DNA from: Pseudarthrobacter psychrotolerans
GTDB taxonomy: Bacteria > Actinomycetota > Actinomycetes > Actinomycetales > Micrococcaceae
Direction: 5' to 3'
Length of the DNA stretch: 64,000 nucleotides
NCBI RefSeq assembly: GCF_009911795.1
Contig: NZ_CP047900.1
Coordinates: 1-64,000, forward strand
Shown here piece by piece: positions 43,938-52,157 of this stretch. The notes beneath the pieces are model-generated. The model saw only the letters and a list, made by a program, of their open reading frames with translations, had not been told where the DNA came from and made no database searches. Numbering within the stretch: position 1 is the first letter of the stretch; the number at the start of each line of letters is the position of its first letter. The position numbers and the translations under genes are program-made.

Positions 43938-44255
43938 TTATTTTTTCAACCGGTCGCGTATGGCTTCATCCAGGAAGTCGATGATCGTGATTCCGGATGC
44001 CTCGATGTAGGAGTCCAGTTCATCCCTGAGTTCAATTTCGATCTTGGATGAAAACGGCTCCATCCTTCGCTTGCTCCTGGGGCGGCCCGGGCCAGGGCCT
44101 CTCGTCCGTAGCGATAGTTGTGGATCGGCCCCCGGTGCCTCAGTAACTGGCTGCACTTCAGGCTTCGGGTCCGACATTTCCGTCCTGGCCGTTAGAACAT
44201 CAACGACATCGGCCGCCGGCGCCTTTCGGATGGATGATTTTCTGTCAATGGCCAT
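43938..44255 (-). CDS. ribbon-helix-helix partition protein (ParB/ParG-type)
   Basis: A 105-residue protein: a flexible basic head, then RSKRRMEPFSSKIEIELRDE, LDSYIEASGITIIDFLDEAI and RDRLKK, a ribbon-helix-helix fold. ParG/Omega-type partners of plasmid ParA have this layout (unstructured N-terminus and RHH C-terminus). It directly follows parA (TAA then ATG with no gap). It would bind the repeats upstream of parA and activate ParA ATPase. Confidence 0.75.
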   Translation of the reverse strand: MAIDRKSSIRKAPAADVVDVLTARTEMSDPKPEVQPVTEAPGADPQLSLRTRGPGPGRPRSKRRMEPFSSKIEIELRDELDSYIEASGITIIDFLDEAIRDRLKK

Positions 44256-45026
44256 TTACTTCTCTCCGTCCAGGGAACGGGCGTGAGCCACGAACTTCTC
44301 TGTCATGATGACCGCTCCCCTACTGCTCAGTTTTGTCAGCGGCGCCCTGCTGCTGATGGAATCCTGCATCGCCGTCCTTAGTGGCAAGTGGGGAACCATC
44401 ACGTCCGTGCCGTACTCGGCTTCGAGTTCGCCGATCTGAAAATTGTGTTCGCCGGTTAGGGGCGAGCTGGTTTTGTTGATGATGATGCCTATAAATTCCA
44501 GGTCCGGGTTGAGGTGGGGTAGCGACTGCACTTTTTTGACGGTTTCCAGGAACTCGGTCACGCCTTTGACGGAGAAGGCAGCGGGTTCGGTGACCACCAC
44601 GACTCGATCAGCCCAGATCAATCCGTTGAGAGTCAACCTTCCCAGAGCTGGCGGCAAATCAATGAGGACATGGTCGTACGCATCCAACTCCTCTGCGCCC
44701 CATGCAGCTGTCTTGAGTCGCATCTCTGGCGTCATGATGCTTTCTGTTTCCAACCGAGCAAGCGACTCCGAACTGGGTATGAGGTCAATGCCCGACCAAG
44801 AGGTTGGGGTGATCGCCTGGCCGAGTGTGCCCGCTTCTCCGCCGTAGAGAACATCAAAGATGTCGAACTCTCCAGCTCCTTCCAGCGCATCGGTGGCGTT
44901 TGCCTGGGGATCCAGATCGATCACCAGGACCTTCTTACCGATGAGCCTCAATCCCGTGGCAAGACCCAGAGTCACGGACGTCTTGCCCACGCCGCCCTTT
45001 CGGTTGCCTATGGCCGTTACTTTCAT
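44256..45026 (-). CDS. parA: ParA-family plasmid partition ATPase
   Basis: A 256-residue Walker-type ATPase with deviant Walker A KGGVGKTSVTLGLA near the start, Walker A-prime DLDPQANAT and Walker B VLIDLPPALG. It lacks the N-terminal HTH of large (type Ia) ParA, so it is type Ib, which pairs with small RHH partners as found next to it. It moves plasmid copies apart before division. The array at 45058-45136 upstream is the likely centromere. Confidence 0.9.
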   Translation of the reverse strand: MKVTAIGNRKGGVGKTSVTLGLATGLRLIGKKVLVIDLDPQANATDALEGAGEFDIFDVLYGGEAGTLGQAITPTSWSGIDLIPSSESLARLETESIMTPEMRLKTAAWGAEELDAYDHVLIDLPPALGRLTLNGLIWADRVVVVTEPAAFSVKGVTEFLETVKKVQSLPHLNPDLEFIGIIINKTSSPLTGEHNFQIGELEAEYGTDVMVPHLPLRTAMQDSISSRAPLTKLSSRGAVIMTEKFVAHARSLDGEK

Positions 45027-45057
45027 GTTGCTCTCCTCTCAGTTAAATAAAGACTGA

Positions 45058-45136
45058 CAGATTGATGGATGGACGTCAATCCATCTATCAATCTATCAAT
45101 CTATCAATCCATCCGTCCATCTATCAATCCGTCATG
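45058..45136. repeat. iteron array, putative centromere of the partition locus
   Basis: Tandem, partly degenerate 8-bp units of the type TCTATCAA/TCAATCCA fill this stretch just upstream of parA. RHH partners of type Ib ParA bind such short direct repeats both to partition and to repress the operon. The following 230 bp (to 45364) show no gene and include the parA promoter side and the 3' end of rep. Confidence 0.65.
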
Positions 45137-45364
45137 ACGTAATTATTTATTCGCTAGCTACATCATGACAGAACTCCCTTTCTCGGCTTTCACGGGCTAA
45201 GGCCCCGGAACGCTAGCAGCTATAGGGCACCCACCCAGCCAGAATGTCGTAAGCCGCCGACAGGGAGTGGTGGAGGATCTGATGTGGGCCCCGCGGGTCA
45301 AAGGTTCCGAGCCATGAGCACCATGGCTTCCACGAATTACCGGGCCACGTCCCAAGATCAGTTT

Positions 45365-47168
45365 CTAAGCTGCCAGCCACAAGGCTGCGTCGTCCGGCGG
45401 TATCCAAAGTTCTTCCCGCTCAGGGTCGTACAGGTCGACTTCGTTCATCCGAACGTCCAAGAATCGGTCCAAGTAAGCATGCCAGGCCGCACGTTCACGT
45501 CGGTTGCGGCTGATGTGGGCTTGGTAGTCCTCCATCACGCCCAGACGTTCCGCGAGTGAACGGAGGTTGGCTGTGGCCGTGATCTTCCAGTGCCGGCCGT
45601 CCCTGTGGATCATCCCCAGGCCTTCCATTGCGGTAAGGGCCTTCTCGACGGTTGAGCGGCTTATTCCGGTGTTTCGTATAAGCTCTGCGCTGGTGGGGGA
45701 GTGCCGGCCGCGCTCGATAGCCTCGTACACGAGGGCTGATGCATCCCCAAGTGCCCGGAATACAGGACGTATGGAATGGATCTTGCCCTTCCGCCAGGTG
45801 AGTTCACGGGCCAGCTGCTGATACTGCTCGGGTAGCTGGATGAGGTAAATGTCAGCTGCTTTGTGGCGGGCGTCAGCGACTTTGGTGAGGATCCCGTCGG
45901 AAGCTTGGACCAGGATTGGCAGGAGCCTGGCGACGGTGACGTGGTGCTTTCCCATTGCCGTGGCCAGTGTGCGGCACCCGACGTCCAGAAGGTCTGTTTC
46001 TTTCTTCCTCATGTAGGCAAGCAGTGCGCGTATGAGGAAGCGAAGGCCGAGGCCTTCACGGCCTCGATCTTTAAGTCTGTGGTCAAGTACCGCATAGAGA
46101 ACATTTTCTAAATCGTTCACGAGCTGGTGGAGGGCAGCTGGGCTGGGCTTAGTAATTGCCCCCCCTGTGGGAAAAGTGGGGCTTGTGTTGTTAATAAACG
46201 CATCTTTTCCCCGTCGTTCGCGGGGCTTGGTTTTTTGTGTCCACGATTCAGCCTTTGCCCATTCCTGCTTTATGAGACGGTTCTGCTTTGCAGTCGAGCC
46301 GTAGAGTGCCGCGAGACCGGGGAACTGTCCGGTCAGTTCGTTCTGCACCTGGGCCATGGTCCAGCCGCAGGCGCTGAAGTGGTCGAGGACGGCCATGCGT
46401 GCCTCTGACGGGCTCTTGTAGCGTGCTGTGTCGTAGAGGCCTGTTCGGGCAATCCGGCGTAGCGCGGATTCGCTGCCTGCCGTCAGCGGAAGCGGCTGCG
46501 CGGCCGTGGTGCGCTGTCCAGCAACGGCTTTGGCCTGGCGTACTTTTAGGGCACGGTTGCGGGCCAGCTCAGGAGCCAGTGCGGTCCGGAGGGCGTCAAC
46601 AGCCGTGCCGGGATTTCTGCGGCGCAGGATGTCGTAGGCCTGGGACAGGGGTGTGATGAGGGTTTGGTGGCCGCCGGATTTGTGGGCCGATCCTGGAACG
46701 CGAATACAACCGTCCGTGATGTTCTGGTGGGGGCTGGGGTCAAGGCTCGCGGCCGTCAGAGCCAGAGCCTCTATGAGCTCGCGTGCCTCCGCGGCCATGA
46801 GGCGTTCTTGGAGCGGGATATACAGATGTCGGCCACCGCTGGGGGAGAAGTCCTCGACAAAGATCACACCGGACGCCATGAGCGTGCCCCGTAGGCGGGC
46901 TGCGTCAGAGTCAACTACTCCTTGGAGGGCCTTGGAGGTGTCCAGGTCCAGGCATAGCGTGGCGACACTGCCATCTGCCCCATGGAGCATGACTGCCGCG
47001 GGCCGCTCAGGCAAAGCCCTGGTGATCATGGGGGAGTCTTGGGCCGGGGGTACTGGAATCGGTCACCGATCCACCGGCCCAGCCGGTAACTTGGCTGGCC
47101 GGCAATCAGCGGGGCCAGGATCCACGCCTGCTCCGGGGTGCCTTGACAAGAAACACGCGAAGGGACAT
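45365..47168 (-). CDS. plasmid replication protein with archaeo-eukaryotic primase domain; two frame breaks near the 5' end
   Basis: The intact open frame runs from 47029. It has a primase/LigD-polymerase-like N-terminal domain: VATLCLDLDTSKAL, EDFSPSGGRHLYIPL and DGCIRVPGSAHKSGGHQTL, then a winged-helix C-terminus (TSAELIRNTGISRSTVEKAL). Adding one base at each of the G runs 47030-47034 and 47135-47138 joins it to an upstream start ATG at 47168, giving SLRVFLVKAPPEQAWILAPL, YPRPKTPPMITRALP and so on, about 601 residues. It probably starts replication. The gene leader is covered by a predicted antisense RNA. Confidence 0.72.
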
Positions 47169-47205
47169 GCGTTGACGCGGAAGACGCTTCAGGTACGATA
47201 GGACC

Positions 47206-47343
47206 AGTTCCTCTCCACTGGATTGGTACGACAAGATCCACCCACTGGGTGGGTGTTGGCAAAAGTTCAGATCTCATCCCGCCAAGAACAGGATCTGAAC
47301 GCATACTTTTTGAAGGCCCGCTCTGTGCGGGCCTTCAGTTTTT
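47206..47343 (+). ncRNA. predicted antisense (counter-transcribed) RNA against the rep leader
   Basis: On the plus strand a promoter TTGACG (47172-47177), 16-bp spacer, TACGAT (47194-47199) points toward 47343. The predicted RNA of about 138 nt has stems CCAGT/ACTGG (47204-47221), CCACCCA/TGGGTGG (47238-47252), GTTCAGATC/GATCTGAAC (47265-47300) and an intrinsic terminator (47312-47343). It lies wholly antisense to the leader of the rep gene if rep starts at 47168. This is the layout of copy-number control RNAs. No coding potential seen on plus. Confidence 0.6.
47312..47343 (+). terminator. intrinsic terminator of the antisense RNA
   Basis: GAAGGCCCG (47312-47320), 7-base loop, CGGGCCTTC (47328-47336), then AGTTTTT. 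The T run follows the hairpin only on the plus strand, so it ends plus-strand transcripts. Confidence 0.8.
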
Positions 47344-47587
47344 AACTGGCTTTAGAGGTAAACAGATCCTCCGGTAGTTGAGAGCGGTCAAACCAAGTTG
47401 GAATGCCGTCCTGTGAAATTTCATCGCGCAGGTGCTTCAGTACAACTTCCATGACTTCGCTCTGGGACATCCCTAAGCGGTTACCCAGAGCGACGACGAG
47501 TTGCTTATCTTCGCTGGGAACACTTGTCACCAGCTGGACATTGTCCAAGCCTGTCCCGCGCTTGCGGCGAAGGGGTGTAGTAGTCAT
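47342..47587 (-). CDS. ribbon-helix-helix (CopG-like) regulator
   Basis: An 81-residue protein: LDNVQLVTSVPSEDKQLVVA, LGNRLGMSQSEVMEVVLKHL, an RHH fold with a short acidic tail. It lies upstream of rep in the same direction, where CopG-type repressors often control plasmid copy number. A perfect 16-bp palindrome lies 10 bp before its start. Confidence 0.65.
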   Translation of the reverse strand: MTTTPLRRKRGTGLDNVQLVTSVPSEDKQLVVALGNRLGMSQSEVMEVVLKHLRDEISQDGIPTWFDRSQLPEDLFTSKAS

Positions 47588-47596
47588 AGCGCCAAA

Positions 47597-47612
47597 TTAG
47601 CGTTAACGCTAA
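47597..47612. promoter_or_regulatory. TTAGCG palindrome, likely operator of the RHH gene
   Basis: TTAGCGTTAACGCTAA is a perfect 16-bp palindrome just upstream of the RHH start, the usual position for CopG-type autorepression. Confidence 0.6.
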
Positions 47613-47664
47613 GGATTAAGTGGGAGATGCCGCGTTCTGGCGTGTCGATAGTTGTACTCACCGC

Positions 47665-47982
47665 TTAGTCGAGGCCCAGTGCTCGGCCCAATTCCGCGTA
47701 CCTCTGCTCGACTTCAGAACTAACCAGGGCGTATCTGACCCGCATGCCGTTTCGTTCTTCGGTGGCCGGAGGGTCCTGGAGCACAACACCCTCATCCGCG
47801 AGCAACTGAAGGTTGTGCTTCGCTGTTGCCACCCCAATCTCCAGCGCTTTTGCAACGTCGCTTCGCGTGGAGGAGCCGTGTTCCGTCAGATACCCGATGA
47901 TTGCAACCTTTGTCAGATTGCCGAAGGCGTTAATGACTCGCTCCAAGGGAGCAGTTGAGTTGGGTCGAACATATCGGGGCAT
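47665..47982 (-). CDS. ArsR-type winged-helix regulator
   Basis: A 105-residue protein whose body is a winged helix: RVINAFGNLTKVAIIGYLTE, SSTRSDVAKALEIGVATAKH, NLQLLADEGVVLQDPP. No metal-binding cysteines, so it is not a metal sensor of the classic type. It may repress the neighbouring plasmid genes. Confidence 0.75.
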   Translation of the reverse strand: MPRYVRPNSTAPLERVINAFGNLTKVAIIGYLTEHGSSTRSDVAKALEIGVATAKHNLQLLADEGVVLQDPPATEERNGMRVRYALVSSEVEQRYAELGRALGLD

Positions 47983-48024
47983 AGGGACAATCTTGCCGCA
48001 CCCAAAGGTCTATATACATGATTA

Positions 48025-48059
48025 GAGCGTAGCGGATAATTAAACTATCCGCTAGGCTC
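48025..48059. promoter_or_regulatory. TAGCGGATA inverted repeat between divergent genes
   Basis: TAGCGGATA (48030-48038) and TATCCGCTA (48046-48054), extended by GAGC/GCTC, lie between the ArsR-type gene and the divergent interrupted gene at 48067. A likely operator for the ArsR-type protein. Confidence 0.5.
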
Positions 48060-48066
48060 TGGTTAT

Positions 48067-48280
48067 GTGCGCTTGACTCTCCGGCGGAGCAAAGCACGGG
48101 CAAGAGCACAGATAGCAGTGACCACTGACACAGAAAGGCCGTGTGACAAGCGATTCTGGCTCAACGTGTGGACAATGGCCTGTTGGTCCACCGAATGGAA
48201 TTTGTCAATGCAGCTGGTGGCTGTGGAAACGATGTCCAGGGGGAGGGGGCGGATTTTGAAGAGTTTATTGCCGTTTGGTA
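48067..48280 (+). pseudogene. 5' half of a backbone gene split by the Tn3-family unit
   Basis: From a GTG the frame reads RLTLRRSKARARAQIAVTTD, KRFWLNVWTMACWSTEW and RILKSLLPFG, then hits the transposon tip at 48281. Across the element the same frame resumes at 55890 as TAWQSDGALRELAIREREVF and ends at 56013. Joined with one copy of the TGGTA duplication it makes a protein of about 116 residues. The join is directly upstream of and overlaps the cell-wall hydrolase gene, so this was the first gene of that operon. Family unknown. Confidence 0.6.
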
Positions 48281-48301
48281 GGGGTGGCTACAGAAAACGG
48301 A

Positions 48302-48715
48302 TTATTTTGTGTCATAAAGGGTTTCTGCGGCACAATATGTTCCGATTTCCGGGGGCTGGATTACGGCGTTGGTTACCAGCGTGAGGCACCAGGCTTGTTC
48401 GGCCTGCTGCTCGAGGTGGCGGGCCCGGATGGTGCCTTCGTGTGCGTAGAGCAGGTCCCTTATGAGCGCGTGCAGCGACTCGCCCTTGTTCAGCTGGCGG
48501 GAGATCTTGCGACGATACACAGGGTCGGACAGGTAACGGGCGGCGTAGATCGTTCTCCGGGGGAGACCGTACTCCTTCAATGCCGCGGCCAGCGCGTTCT
48601 GCCGGTTCGATGCTTAGAGCTTGCCGACCAGCAGTGACGCGGTGGCGTGCCCGAAAACTTCAGCGATCCGGCCAGGCGTAGCAGGTCGTTTCAATGACCG
48701 GCGATCATATCAGAT
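48302..48715 (-). pseudogene. decayed Tn3-family transposase C-terminus
   Basis: The minus strand reads a C-terminal TnpA relic: DLLRLAGSLK, then GHATASLLVGKL-stop-ASNRQNALAAALKEYG, and YAARYLSDPVYRRKISRQLN, GESLHALIRDLLYAHEG. It has a TGA for Trp in the HWPDLL motif, a frame change near LKF and a TAA for Gln before ASNRQN. Its C-terminal end lies against the left tip of the unit. It differs clearly from the intact TnpA inside, so a related older element supplied the left end. Confidence 0.75.
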
Positions 48716-48814
48716 GCTGGCGTCCTATTGGGCGTCGGAGCGGGGCAGTAAACGCGACGCCCGCCAAATATGGGGCAGCACGCTGGAGACCCGGACACGG
48801 GCATGACGGAGGTG

Positions 48815-49261
48815 TCAGGGCACGCTGCAGCTGTATACAAGTCCGGTGAATGCAGAGACGGTTCCGGTTACGGGGATTGATGTCCAGCCGCCGGGCCCGG
48901 TGGCGGTGAGTGAGAAGGTGCCTGAACCGATGCTCAGGATGCCGGAGGGCAACGTCACGGACGTCGCGCTCGGGGCGAGGGTTCCGTTGCCGGAGGGGCC
49001 TCCTGTCGTTGTCGCCGTCACGGTCCAGGCGTATCCGCCCCTGGTGAGTCCGCCCGTAGGGGCGGTCCAGGTGAACTTGGGGGGCGATAGGACTCCGGCC
49101 GTGCAGGCGAGTGAGGTTGCCGGGGCGACCGTTCCGGCGGTGAACGACCCGGAGCCGTATTGCGGGTAGGTCCACGAGGCGAGGCTCTGCCGGGGAGGAG
49201 CGATTGTCAGTGCGGCGGCCATGACCAGCAGTCCGGCTCCGGCAAGGTACCGGCGCTTCAT
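48815..49261 (-). CDS. secreted SipW-dependent-like protein
   Basis: A 148-residue protein with a signal peptide (RRYLAGAGLLVMAAALTIA) followed by LASWTYPQYGSGSFTAGTV, like the SGSFT start of mature TasA/camelysin-type substrates. The rest is Ser/Thr/Gly-rich, probably one beta-sandwich, with three cysteines. The ATG overlaps the stop of the preceding gene. Last gene of the cargo operon; likely exported by the operon signal peptidase. Confidence 0.65.
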   Translation of the reverse strand: MKRRYLAGAGLLVMAAALTIAPPRQSLASWTYPQYGSGSFTAGTVAPATSLACTAGVLSPPKFTWTAPTGGLTRGGYAWTVTATTTGGPSGNGTLAPSATSVTLPSGILSIGSGTFSLTATGPGGWTSIPVTGTVSAFTGLVYSCSVP

Positions 49262-50493
49262 GGCGTCACCCTGGCTCTCCGGCGCTGCCGGGCGCCGGGG
49301 AGCCGGGCGGATGAGGCGAGCATGAGCCCCGTGGTGACTGCGCCCAGAGCCGCGAGGAGTGGTGGCCACAGGTCGGCGCCCGTTGATGCGAGGGAGCTGA
49401 CACTTCCGCCGGTGGAGAGTTCGTCGCCGACGCCGCTGGCCGTGAGGTTGAAGGTGGCCGATCCGGTCGGAACGCTTCCCTGGTTGGCGGGCAGGGCCGC
49501 GTCGATGAGGATCCAGCGTTGCTGGCCGGAGGGCATCGATGTCAGCACGAGAGGGCCGGGGATCAGGGTGGAGGCCGGGCCGGGCCCAAGCAGTACTGTC
49601 CCGCCGCTCTGGCATCTGCCGCCGACCCAGCGTACCTCGCACATGCTCACGGTGATGCGCAGCCCGTTCGGATCCGCGGCGAGGCCACCCTGCGCCGTCA
49701 GCGAGATACTGACGACGCCGGGGTTGTCCGGGTGGGCAGCGACTCCGATCTGCCACGGCACGGGCACCGCAGGCACCAGGTGAGCCATGAGTGTCTTGTC
49801 CGCGACCGAGGTCAGTGTCAGGACCGGGCCCTGGATCACCTCGTCCGTGACGGCCGCATTCGCGGGAGCCGCCGCGTTGACGACGGGTGCGGACAGTGTC
49901 AGGAGCACGATCACGGCGAGCCCTCCGGTCCTGGCGGCGTGGCATCGGGTACTGCGCCGCCGGGCGCCGCGCCGCGGGCGGGGTGCCGGGGCGCCGTGGG
50001 GCCAGAACGCCCAGGTTACGAGTCCGGCGGCACCGATGGTGATCGCGCCGAGGGCGAGGGGATTGGAGACGGCATTCACGGCGTAGGCGAGTTGCGGGAT
50101 GGAGAAGAGCACGATCCTCACGTTGCTCACGACATAGGGTGCGGGGTCCTCCGCGGGGTTCGCGTCCCCGCGCAGTGTGATGGTCCTGGTGTCGCCGGCT
50201 GCAGGGGATACGGAGGTGACGCGGTGTGTCACTGGCAGGGCAGGGCGCCGGTCGACGGTGACGACGTCTCCGACGCGGATATCGGAGGCGGGAATCTGTT
50301 TGACGATCGCGAGTGAGCCGGCGGGGATCGTCGGGCTCATCGATCCGGTCTTGAACATGATGAGTGTGATGTGGAAGAAGAACGCGATGAGTACCAGAAC
50401 GATGCAGACGGCGCCGCCGATCGCGGCGACGGTCAGCAGGGCGTTGCCGGCGCGGCCCCCAAAGCCGCCCCGATCGGTCACGTGCGAGTCCAT
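49258..50493 (-). CDS. SipW-type signal peptidase read in one frame with an LAxTG surface-protein module
   Basis: Residues 1-170 are an archaeal/ER-type signal peptidase I (SipW-like): FKTGSMSPTIPAGSLAIVKQ with the catalytic Ser in SMSP, VTVDRRPALPVTHRV with a His in place of Lys, LRGDANPAEDP, and two terminal membrane spans. From about residue 188 (49929) the same frame codes a second protein-like unit: a signal-peptide-like GGLAVIVLLTLSAPVVNAA, a Ser/Gly-rich domain and a tail LASTGADLWPPLLAALGAVT plus ARLPGARQRRR, an LAxTG sorting signal of class E sortases. This is either a true fusion or two genes merged by an indel. Start ATG 10 bp after the TasA-like stop. Confidence 0.65.
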   Translation of the reverse strand: MDSHVTDRGGFGGRAGNALLTVAAIGGAVCIVLVLIAFFFHITLIMFKTGSMSPTIPAGSLAIVKQIPASDIRVGDVVTVDRRPALPVTHRVTSVSPAAGDTRTITLRGDANPAEDPAPYVVSNVRIVLFSIPQLAYAVNAVSNPLALGAITIGAAGLVTWAFWPHGAPAPRPRRGARRRSTRCHAARTGGLAVIVLLTLSAPVVNAAAPANAAVTDEVIQGPVLTLTSVADKTLMAHLVPAVPVPWQIGVAAHPDNPGVVSISLTAQGGLAADPNGLRITVSMCEVRWVGGRCQSGGTVLLGPGPASTLIPGPLVLTSMPSGQQRWILIDAALPANQGSVPTGSATFNLTASGVGDELSTGGSVSSLASTGADLWPPLLAALGAVTTGLMLASSARLPGARQRRRARVTP

Positions 50494-50503
50494 CTCCGGG
50501 GCC

Positions 50504-51126
50504 CTAGGAGGAGATTCCCGAGAAGAGCCAGGTGAGGGTGCCCGTCCCCCCTGGTAGGTGTTGGCGGCTCCGGACTGGATCCTCACGTCGTAGCAGTATC
50601 GCAGTTCCCCGCTCGGGGATGTGATCGCGGACGCGACGGGTGTGGCCGGAACGGTTGTCACCGCAAGGTAGGTCGATGCCGAGCCCGCGATGTAGGTGGG
50701 CGTTCCGGAAAAAGCGGTGGAGTCGCACGTTGTGCCGGTTCCGGCCGTGCGTACCGCCCGGTATTCGAGCACCGGCACGAGGGTCCCCGACGTGGTCGAG
50801 CCCGCGAGCGTGATCGTTCCGCCGGCCGTCGAGGCGGCCGTCGTGCGGATGTTCACCCAGGCGTACTGCGAAACGGTCGGCGACATGGCCGTGGCGTTGA
50901 ACACGAGCGAAGCCCCAGGGGGAGAGGTGTTGCTCGCCCACACCCCAGCCACGGTGCTGGACTCCGTGTTGAAGATGCTCGCCGTGAACGACCCCGTCGC
51001 GTACTCGGAGTCGGTCCAGGCCGCGAGGGTCACGGTGGCGCCCGCGCCCAGGACGAGGGCGCCGGCGAGAACGGCGCGCACCCGGGTGAGGGCGCGGCCC
51101 CTCACCCGTGCGAGATGCCTGGGCAC
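50504..51126 (-). CDS. TasA/camelysin-like secreted protein 2, frame break near the 3' end
   Basis: From a GTG at 51126: a basic head, the hydrophobic AVLAGALVLGAGATVTLAAW and then TDSEYATGSFTASIFNTESS, the SipW-class signal peptide and mature start of TasA-family proteins. The body is a Thr/Ser-rich beta-sandwich with a Cys pair. The C6 run at 50546-50551 has lost one base; adding it gives TYQGGTGTLTWLFSGISS and a TAG at 50504. Without it the frame runs on into the signal peptidase gene, giving a false fusion. About 207 residues. It lies 5 bp after the first TasA-like gene. Confidence 0.68.
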
Positions 51127-51131
51127 GGTGA

Positions 51132-51760
51132 TTACGGAGTAGAGGTCGCGAGGAATTCCCAGGTTCCGACGGCTGAGGTGTCCTGTACCAGCGATGTGCT
51201 CGAGGTGACCTGGATGCACAGGAACACGTCAGCTCCGGTGAGCGTGCCGAGACTGGTCGACCTGGCCAGGTTGAAGGTCGAAGCGCCGGCCACCGAGTTC
51301 AGTGCAGTGCCGGCCGGAACGATCGTGGCCGTACCTGTTGCCGTTGGCGTGCACCCGCGACCGAGGCGACCTTAATGATTTTGTAGGTGAGCTGGCCCGC
51401 AGCCGTGCCGGACGATGCGGCCGAGTTCATCGATACCGTTGCGTCGAAGTTCGTGGTCGTGTCCAGATGAAGGACATAGGGTGCAGCGACGGTCTCGCTG
51501 GGGCTCAGGTTGTTGAAGCCGGTCGTGAAGCTCAGCGCCGCGGGCGAGCCGGCAGCGTGGTCGCCGAAGGTCGTACCGTCCGCGCTGCCCAGCACATTGA
51601 AGTGACCAACGCCGAACGTGCCCGTCACGAACTCCGAGTCGTTCCAGGCCGCGAGCGTGATCGCAGCCCCAAGGCCAAGGACGAGACCACCGGCCAGGAT
51701 GGCTTTGACCTTCCGGTTCTTCGAACGATCAACAGTCTGCGTGGTTTCCGAACTGGACAT
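51132..51760 (-). CDS. TasA/camelysin-like secreted protein 1, frame break in the middle
   Basis: From an ATG at 51760: SSSETTQTVDRSKNRKVKAI, LAGGLVLGLGAAITLAAWND and SEFVTGTFGVGHFNV, again a SipW-type signal with the W-N/T-D-S-E-x-x-T-G-x-F mature start. One missing base at 51354-51356 breaks the frame; adding it gives KVASVAGCTPTATGTATIVP and on to WEFLATSTP and a TAA at 51132. About 209 residues. TasA relatives form extracellular fibres or surface coats; here the operon is transposon cargo. The promoter would lie in 51761-51890. Confidence 0.68.
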
Positions 51761-51896
51761 CTGATTCCCCCATGATCTGACCCGTACCCCGGGCCGTGTG
51801 CCAGCGCCGGAACAGCACACCGGTATAAACAAACACAGGGGGCCGCGCGGAACGTAGCCCCTCCACCGCGACTGTACGCCCCAATCCGTCTCTTAA

Positions 51897-51935
51897 GGGG
51901 TGGACTACAGAAAACGGATTTTTTGTGTCATAAGG
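51897..51935 (+). repeat. inner Tn3-type inverted repeat (IRL of the tnpA/tnpR element)
   Basis: Starts GGGGTGGACTACAGAAAACG and ends TGTGTCATAAGG. It matches the outer tips except for an inserted A and a shorter T/A tract. It precedes tnpA by 220 bp. Its flank (CTTAA) does not match the right flank (TGGTA). Confidence 0.75.
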
Positions 51936-52061
51936 AAGCTTTGAGGCCCGCGGTACCCTCCTTGGATCGTGCGGGGCTCTCGAGGTGCCCTGGTCCGGGG
52001 TGTCTTTTATTCGATCGATTAAGTGACTGGCCGATCTTTGCCCGGACACCACACCCCACTT

Positions 52062-52122
52062 GTCACATAACCCGTTAATTATAGTATGCTCCTTGAAAGG
52101 TTCTTTTGCTTGGTTATGTGAC
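52062..52122. promoter_or_regulatory. inverted repeat before tnpA, possible res/promoter site
   Basis: GTCACATAACC (52062-52072) and GGTTATGTGAC (52112-52122) are exact inverted repeats around an AT-rich centre (GTTAATTATAGTATG). A TnpR recombination site or tnpA operator is likely between the inner inverted repeat and tnpA. Confidence 0.55.
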
Positions 52123-52157
52123 TGCCTGTCGGGCTGGGGTGTGGATGGAGTTCTTGG

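Noticed and set aside
45058..45136. Short repeats considered as CRISPR or phage att sites
   Set aside because: The 8-bp units are contiguous and lie upstream of parA, which fits a centromere.
49262..49945. Upstream part of a 376-residue minus-strand frame ending at 48815
   Set aside because: Only the last 148 residues, from the ATG at 49261, are protein-like; the rest is the shadow of the signal peptidase/LAxTG frame.
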